Source of the DNA: JBBATK01 sp046297095
GTDB lineage: Bacteria > Bacteroidota > Ignavibacteria > Kapaibacteriales > NICIL-2
Length of the DNA: 64,000 nt
Assembly (NCBI GenBank): GCA_046297095.1
Contig: JBKCNS010000040.1
Span: 183,928 to 247,927 of the forward strand
Direction of reading: 5' to 3'
Position numbers and translations under genes: made by a program. Of the stretch, positions 61,086 to 64,000 are shown in pieces. How positions within the stretch are numbered: position 1 is the first letter of the stretch; the number at the start of each line of letters is the position of its first letter. A model generated the notes under the pieces. It searched no databases. It saw only the letters and a list, made by a program, of their open reading frames with translations, and was not told where the DNA came from.

Positions 61086-62939
61086 CTACGAGGTTCTGCC
61101 AAATCGTCTGTCAAATTCTTTGAGATCAAATCGCACCAACACCGGCCTGCCGTGCGGACATACCTCGGGCACCGCCGTGGCGAACAAATCATCCACAAGT
61201 TTTCGCATCTCTGCTACAGAGAGCGGATCGCCCGCTTTGATGGAGGCACGGCAAGCAAACGACGCAGCAAGATTATCTCTGGACTCCGCGGCACGAACCT
61301 GCTTATACTCGTTGAACTGCTCCAGTATCTCTATCAGTGCCGATGATTCCTCCCCACTGCGGACGTCGAGCGGAACACTTACAACGCGCACATCAGCTCC
61401 GCTTGTCTCCAGTTCAAATCCAAGTTCTCTGATCTCCTCGCGCACTTCATCCAGCGCACTGCGCTCAGACACGCTCATAGACACGTTCACCGGAAAAAGT
61501 AGGCGCTGCGAATACGGCAGGCCATTACTTATGGCGGCCAATGCACGCTCGTAGAGAATACGCTCGTGCGCAATGTGCTGATCCACAACGATCATCCCCT
61601 CCGGTGTTTGCACGAAGATGTACTTGTTGTGCAACTGCCATATAGGGCCTTGCGAGCCGGCAACATTCTGTGTTTGTGCTTCCGTTTGTCCATCTGCAGC
61701 CGCGCGCCGCATACGCACTTCATCTTCCGAATAAAACAATGCGTCAAAAGCCGATGCGTAGAGGGGCGAAGCCGCCTGCCGCTCGTATGGACGCTCGTAT
61801 GGACGATCCGCTACCCGTTCGATGATCTCTCCTGTCTCTTCGTTTACGTAGGTGGTCGTGGGCCGGTAATCAGCGCCGGGGCCCAATCGCAAACGCTCGA
61901 AACTTTGCGGAGCATGCTCATCACGAAACCGCACCTCTGGCACAAGATTCGATGCACGCAAGGCTTGAAGCACTGCCTCGTGCACGATATCATACACTGC
62001 GCGATCATTATCGAATTTCACTTCGGTCTTTTGGGGATGCACATTCACATCAATCTTCGCGGGATCGAGTTCGATGTTCAATACATACATCGGGAATTGT
62101 GTTTTTTCTATCAAATGTTCAAACCCCTGCATCACGGCATGCGAAATGGATTTGCTGGCAATGGTTCTGTGATTGAGAAACAGAAACTGCTGCGAACGGG
62201 TGGTACGCGCAATGTTCGGCTTTCCCACAAAGCCGTACACGTGAATAAGCTCGGTGCGAAGATCTACCGGAACGATGGATGCTCTGACGGTATCTCCGAA
62301 CAACTCAGCTATGCGATCTTCCACGGTCCCGGGTCTCACGTCGAATACCTGCGACTCGGCGTCGAAAAATGTGAAACGACGATCGGGATAGCTTAGAGCA
62401 AAGCGCGTCATGGTATCGCTGATATGCCGGAACTCGGTGGCATCGCTTCGCAGAAATTTCCTACGGGCAGGAATATTAAAAAACAGGTTACGAACCATCA
62501 CCTGAGTGCCGCACTCCTGGCGCTCGGGGCGAATGTGTACCTCGCGCATCGGCTCGGACTCCAACACCCAGCCATGTTCGTCCGCTTCACGACGGGTTTT
62601 GATCTCCACCTGCGCAACACTGCCTATCGATGCCAATGCCTCGCCGCGAAAGCCCAGGGTTTGAATACGTTCAAGATCTTCCTGCGTTCGAATCTTTGAA
62701 GTAGCGTGCCGCTTGAGCGACAGCTCCAAGTCCTCGCGAGACATTCCGCACCCATTGTCTATCACATGAATGAGGCTCTTCCCTGCTTGGCGCACTACCA
62801 CGGTTACATGCGAGGCCCCCGCATCCAGAGCGTTTTCAACCAGCTCCTTCACTACCGATTCGGGGCGCTGCACTACCTCTCCTGCAGCGATCTGATTCGC
62901 CAGGAACTCAGGTAAAATGTGGATTACGCGGTCGGCCAT
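61086..62939 (-). CDS. mutL: DNA mismatch repair protein MutL (endonuclease type)
   Basis: 617-residue GHKL ATPase. N-terminal motifs: VVKELVENALDAGA, HVIDNGCGMSRED and TLGFRGEALASI; DNA-binding linker around residue 380-440. The C-terminal domain has DQHIAHERILYE, matching the DQHA-x2-E-x4-E metal site of nicking MutL proteins except for Ala to Ile, plus CPHGRP and a C-terminal KEFDRRFGR. So it is probably an endonuclease, as expected in organisms without MutH. It acts after MutS, which is not in the window. Followed by murC after 31 bases. Confidence 0.95.
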   Translation of the reverse strand: MADRVIHILPEFLANQIAAGEVVQRPESVVKELVENALDAGASHVTVVVRQAGKSLIHVIDNGCGMSREDLELSLKRHATSKIRTQEDLERIQTLGFRGEALASIGSVAQVEIKTRREADEHGWVLESEPMREVHIRPERQECGTQVMVRNLFFNIPARRKFLRSDATEFRHISDTMTRFALSYPDRRFTFFDAESQVFDVRPGTVEDRIAELFGDTVRASIVPVDLRTELIHVYGFVGKPNIARTTRSQQFLFLNHRTIASKSISHAVMQGFEHLIEKTQFPMYVLNIELDPAKIDVNVHPQKTEVKFDNDRAVYDIVHEAVLQALRASNLVPEVRFRDEHAPQSFERLRLGPGADYRPTTTYVNEETGEIIERVADRPYERPYERQAASPLYASAFDALFYSEDEVRMRRAAADGQTEAQTQNVAGSQGPIWQLHNKYIFVQTPEGMIVVDQHIAHERILYERALAAISNGLPYSQRLLFPVNVSMSVSERSALDEVREEIRELGFELETSGADVRVVSVPLDVRSGEESSALIEILEQFNEYKQVRAAESRDNLAASFACRASIKAGDPLSVAEMRKLVDDLFATAVPEVCPHGRPVLVRFDLKEFDRRFGRTS

Positions 62940-63081
62940 GAGAAATCGTCGATGAAGAAAATTCGACGAGAAAAAATTAGTGCAATGAACTACATCGAGA
63001 CTCTACCGCCCGGCTTGCAGAAGGCAACACTCATAGTAGTGACTCTCGTACATATTCTGCAACAGTCATGCAGCAGATTTG

Positions 63082-63089
63082 CAAAAGTA
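63082..63089 (-). promoter_or_regulatory. -7 promoter box upstream of mutL
   Basis: TACTTTTG on the minus strand, full TA-N2-TTTG match, about 145 bases upstream of the mutL ATG. An 11-bp unit (AGTACAAGGAA on the plus strand) is repeated in tandem beside it at 63086-63107. Confidence 0.35.
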
Positions 63090-63134
63090 CAAGGAAAGTA
63101 CAAGGAAGGATGGCTCCGAAGCGCAGATTGGCAC

Positions 63135-64000
63135 TTATTGCTTTGCGAAATCCAAGCCGCCGGTTTCGCGGACACTCACAACGATAGTGTCGCCGGAGCT
63201 AAACTCGCCACCAAGAATTTTCATGGCAAGTATGTCCGTTACATAGCGTTGAAGAGCACGCTTCAAAGGCCTCGCTCCGTATTGCGGGTCGTAGCCAAGC
63301 TGCGCTATCCAATCGAGCACATCATCGTTGATCGCGATGCTGATATTCTCGTTCGAAAGTTTAGCTCGTAAGGAACGTAACTGAAGTTCCACGATACGGC
63401 GGATTTCCGCCCGAGTAAGTGGCTTGAAGAGAATAATCTCGTCGATGCGATTGAGAAACTCGGGACGCATGCGCTGACGAAGCAGCTCAAGAATGTGAGC
63501 GCGTGCGGTGTTCACCAATTCGTCGCGATTGTCTTCGGTAACCTCGTTGAGCTTATCCTGCAAGAATTCCGTACCGAGGTTCGAGGTCATGATCACAATG
63601 GTGTTGGTGAAATTCACCGTGCGGCCTTTGGAGTCAGTCAACCTGCCGTCGTCCAGAACTTGAAGCAGGATATTGAACACATCATTGTGCGCTTTTTCAA
63701 TTTCATCGAAGAGCACCACGGAGTACGGTCGTTGGCGCACCGCTTCGGTAAGCTGACCGCCTTCTTCGTACCCCACATAACCGGGAGGCGCTCCCACCAA
63801 TCGAGACACGGAGTGCTTCTCCATATACTCGGTCATGTCGATGCGCACAATAGCGGACTCATCGTCGAAGAGAAACTCCGCGAGCGCTTTGGCGACTTCC
63901 GTTTTCCCTACTCCTGTTGTGCCAAGAAAAATGAACGAGCCAATGGGTTTGTTGGCATCCGCAAGGCCGGCTCGCGATCGGCGAATAGCATTAGCAATCA
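63135..64000 (-). CDS. clpB: ClpB disaggregase, C-terminal part (AAA2 domain)
   Basis: The last 288 codons of ClpB; the 5' part lies beyond the window and the frame is open to its edge. ClpB is a hexameric AAA+ chaperone that, with DnaK, pulls proteins out of aggregates. Visible: the second-domain P-loop FLGTTGVGKTE (usual form FLGPTGVGKTE), pore loop GAPPGYVGYEEGGQL, Walker B VVLFDEIEKAH, sensor 1 VIMTSNLGTEF, and the sensor 2 segment GARPLKRALQRY. The DEIEKAH plus GYVGYEEGG combination is characteristic of ClpB/ClpC; the start RRSRAGL... and lack of zinc finger point to ClpB. A heat-shock promoter would be outside the window. Confidence 0.92.
   Translation of the reverse strand, partial: IANAIRRSRAGLADANKPIGSFIFLGTTGVGKTEVAKALAEFLFDDESAIVRIDMTEYMEKHSVSRLVGAPPGYVGYEEGGQLTEAVRQRPYSVVLFDEIEKAHNDVFNILLQVLDDGRLTDSKGRTVNFTNTIVIMTSNLGTEFLQDKLNEVTEDNRDELVNTARAHILELLRQRMRPEFLNRIDEIILFKPLTRAEIRRIVELQLRSLRAKLSNENISIAINDDVLDWIAQLGYDPQYGARPLKRALQRYVTDILAMKILGGEFSSGDTIVVSVRETGGLDFAKQ

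Noticed and set aside
61055..61198. 48-codon upstream extension of murC
   Set aside because: It would overlap mutL by 113 bases and places a non-homologous segment before the MurC glycine-rich motif.

Overview
The window looks like a chromosomal core segment of a Gram-negative member of the Fibrobacterota-Chlorobiota-Bacteroidota (FCB) group, plausibly a Chlorobiota/Kapabacteria-like lineage. The group assignment rests on repeated Bacteroidota-type promoter boxes (TA-N2-TTTG, in three cases with an upstream TTG about 19-20 bases away), outer-membrane genes (lptB, surA-type chaperones, TonB, a beta-barrel protein) and DUF2723 and YfhO-type membrane glycosyltransferases. The finer placement is inference. 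Base composition is near 50 percent GC. No phage, insertion sequence, rRNA or CRISPR array is visible; coding density is high, with many 4-8 bp overlaps and three convergent 3' overlaps.

Layout: 1-5.2 kb holds the end of an acyl-CoA carboxylase beta subunit, a YfhO-like protein, a HAD hydrolase, peptide deformylase and, on the other strand, a biotin carrier protein. 5.3-15.7 kb is rich in glycan genes (two GT2 enzymes, a DUF2723 protein, a sugar-phosphate transferase, a GT4 enzyme), interleaved with rlmB, rny, a probable 6S RNA and zapA. 16-22.9 kb has mgtE, rpsT, tRNA-Arg, a CpoB-like TPR lipoprotein candidate, a small monooxygenase-fold protein, a nuclease A inhibitor homologue, argS, rsfS and a LytR_C protein. 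23-26.4 kb is a nuoGHI module of respiratory complex I.

26.7-34.4 kb has a DUF2231 protein, an acyl-CoA ligase, a MoxR/ChlI-type ATPase, murB, a site-2-type protease and lysS. 34.5-38.6 kb is a forward operon starting with a double TetR protein followed by trmD, queC and a MOP-type transporter. 38.6-40.6 kb is a large TPR protein. 40.7-52.3 kb is a forward run: murD, ftsW, a 1069-residue TPR protein, a plug-less TonB-receptor-like barrel, a SPOR protein, a TonB protein and a flippase. This is the best candidate for an uncharacterised envelope or division module.

52.3-64 kb is all on the minus strand: clpB (partial), mutL, murC, two parvulin-type chaperones, tRNA-Ser, tRNA-Leu, a TPR-esterase, an HtrA protease and lptB. 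Together the genes serve peptidoglycan precursor synthesis and septation (murB, murC, murD, ftsW, zapA, SPOR), outer-membrane biogenesis (lptB, SurA types, HtrA, TonB), translation and tRNA modification, and surface glycan assembly. The most notable items are the probable 6S RNA between zapA and rny, the tandem TetR regulator, the NuiA-like inhibitor with the Trp76 and C-terminal Thr135 features of NuiA, and the ftsW-linked TPR/barrel/SPOR/TonB cluster.
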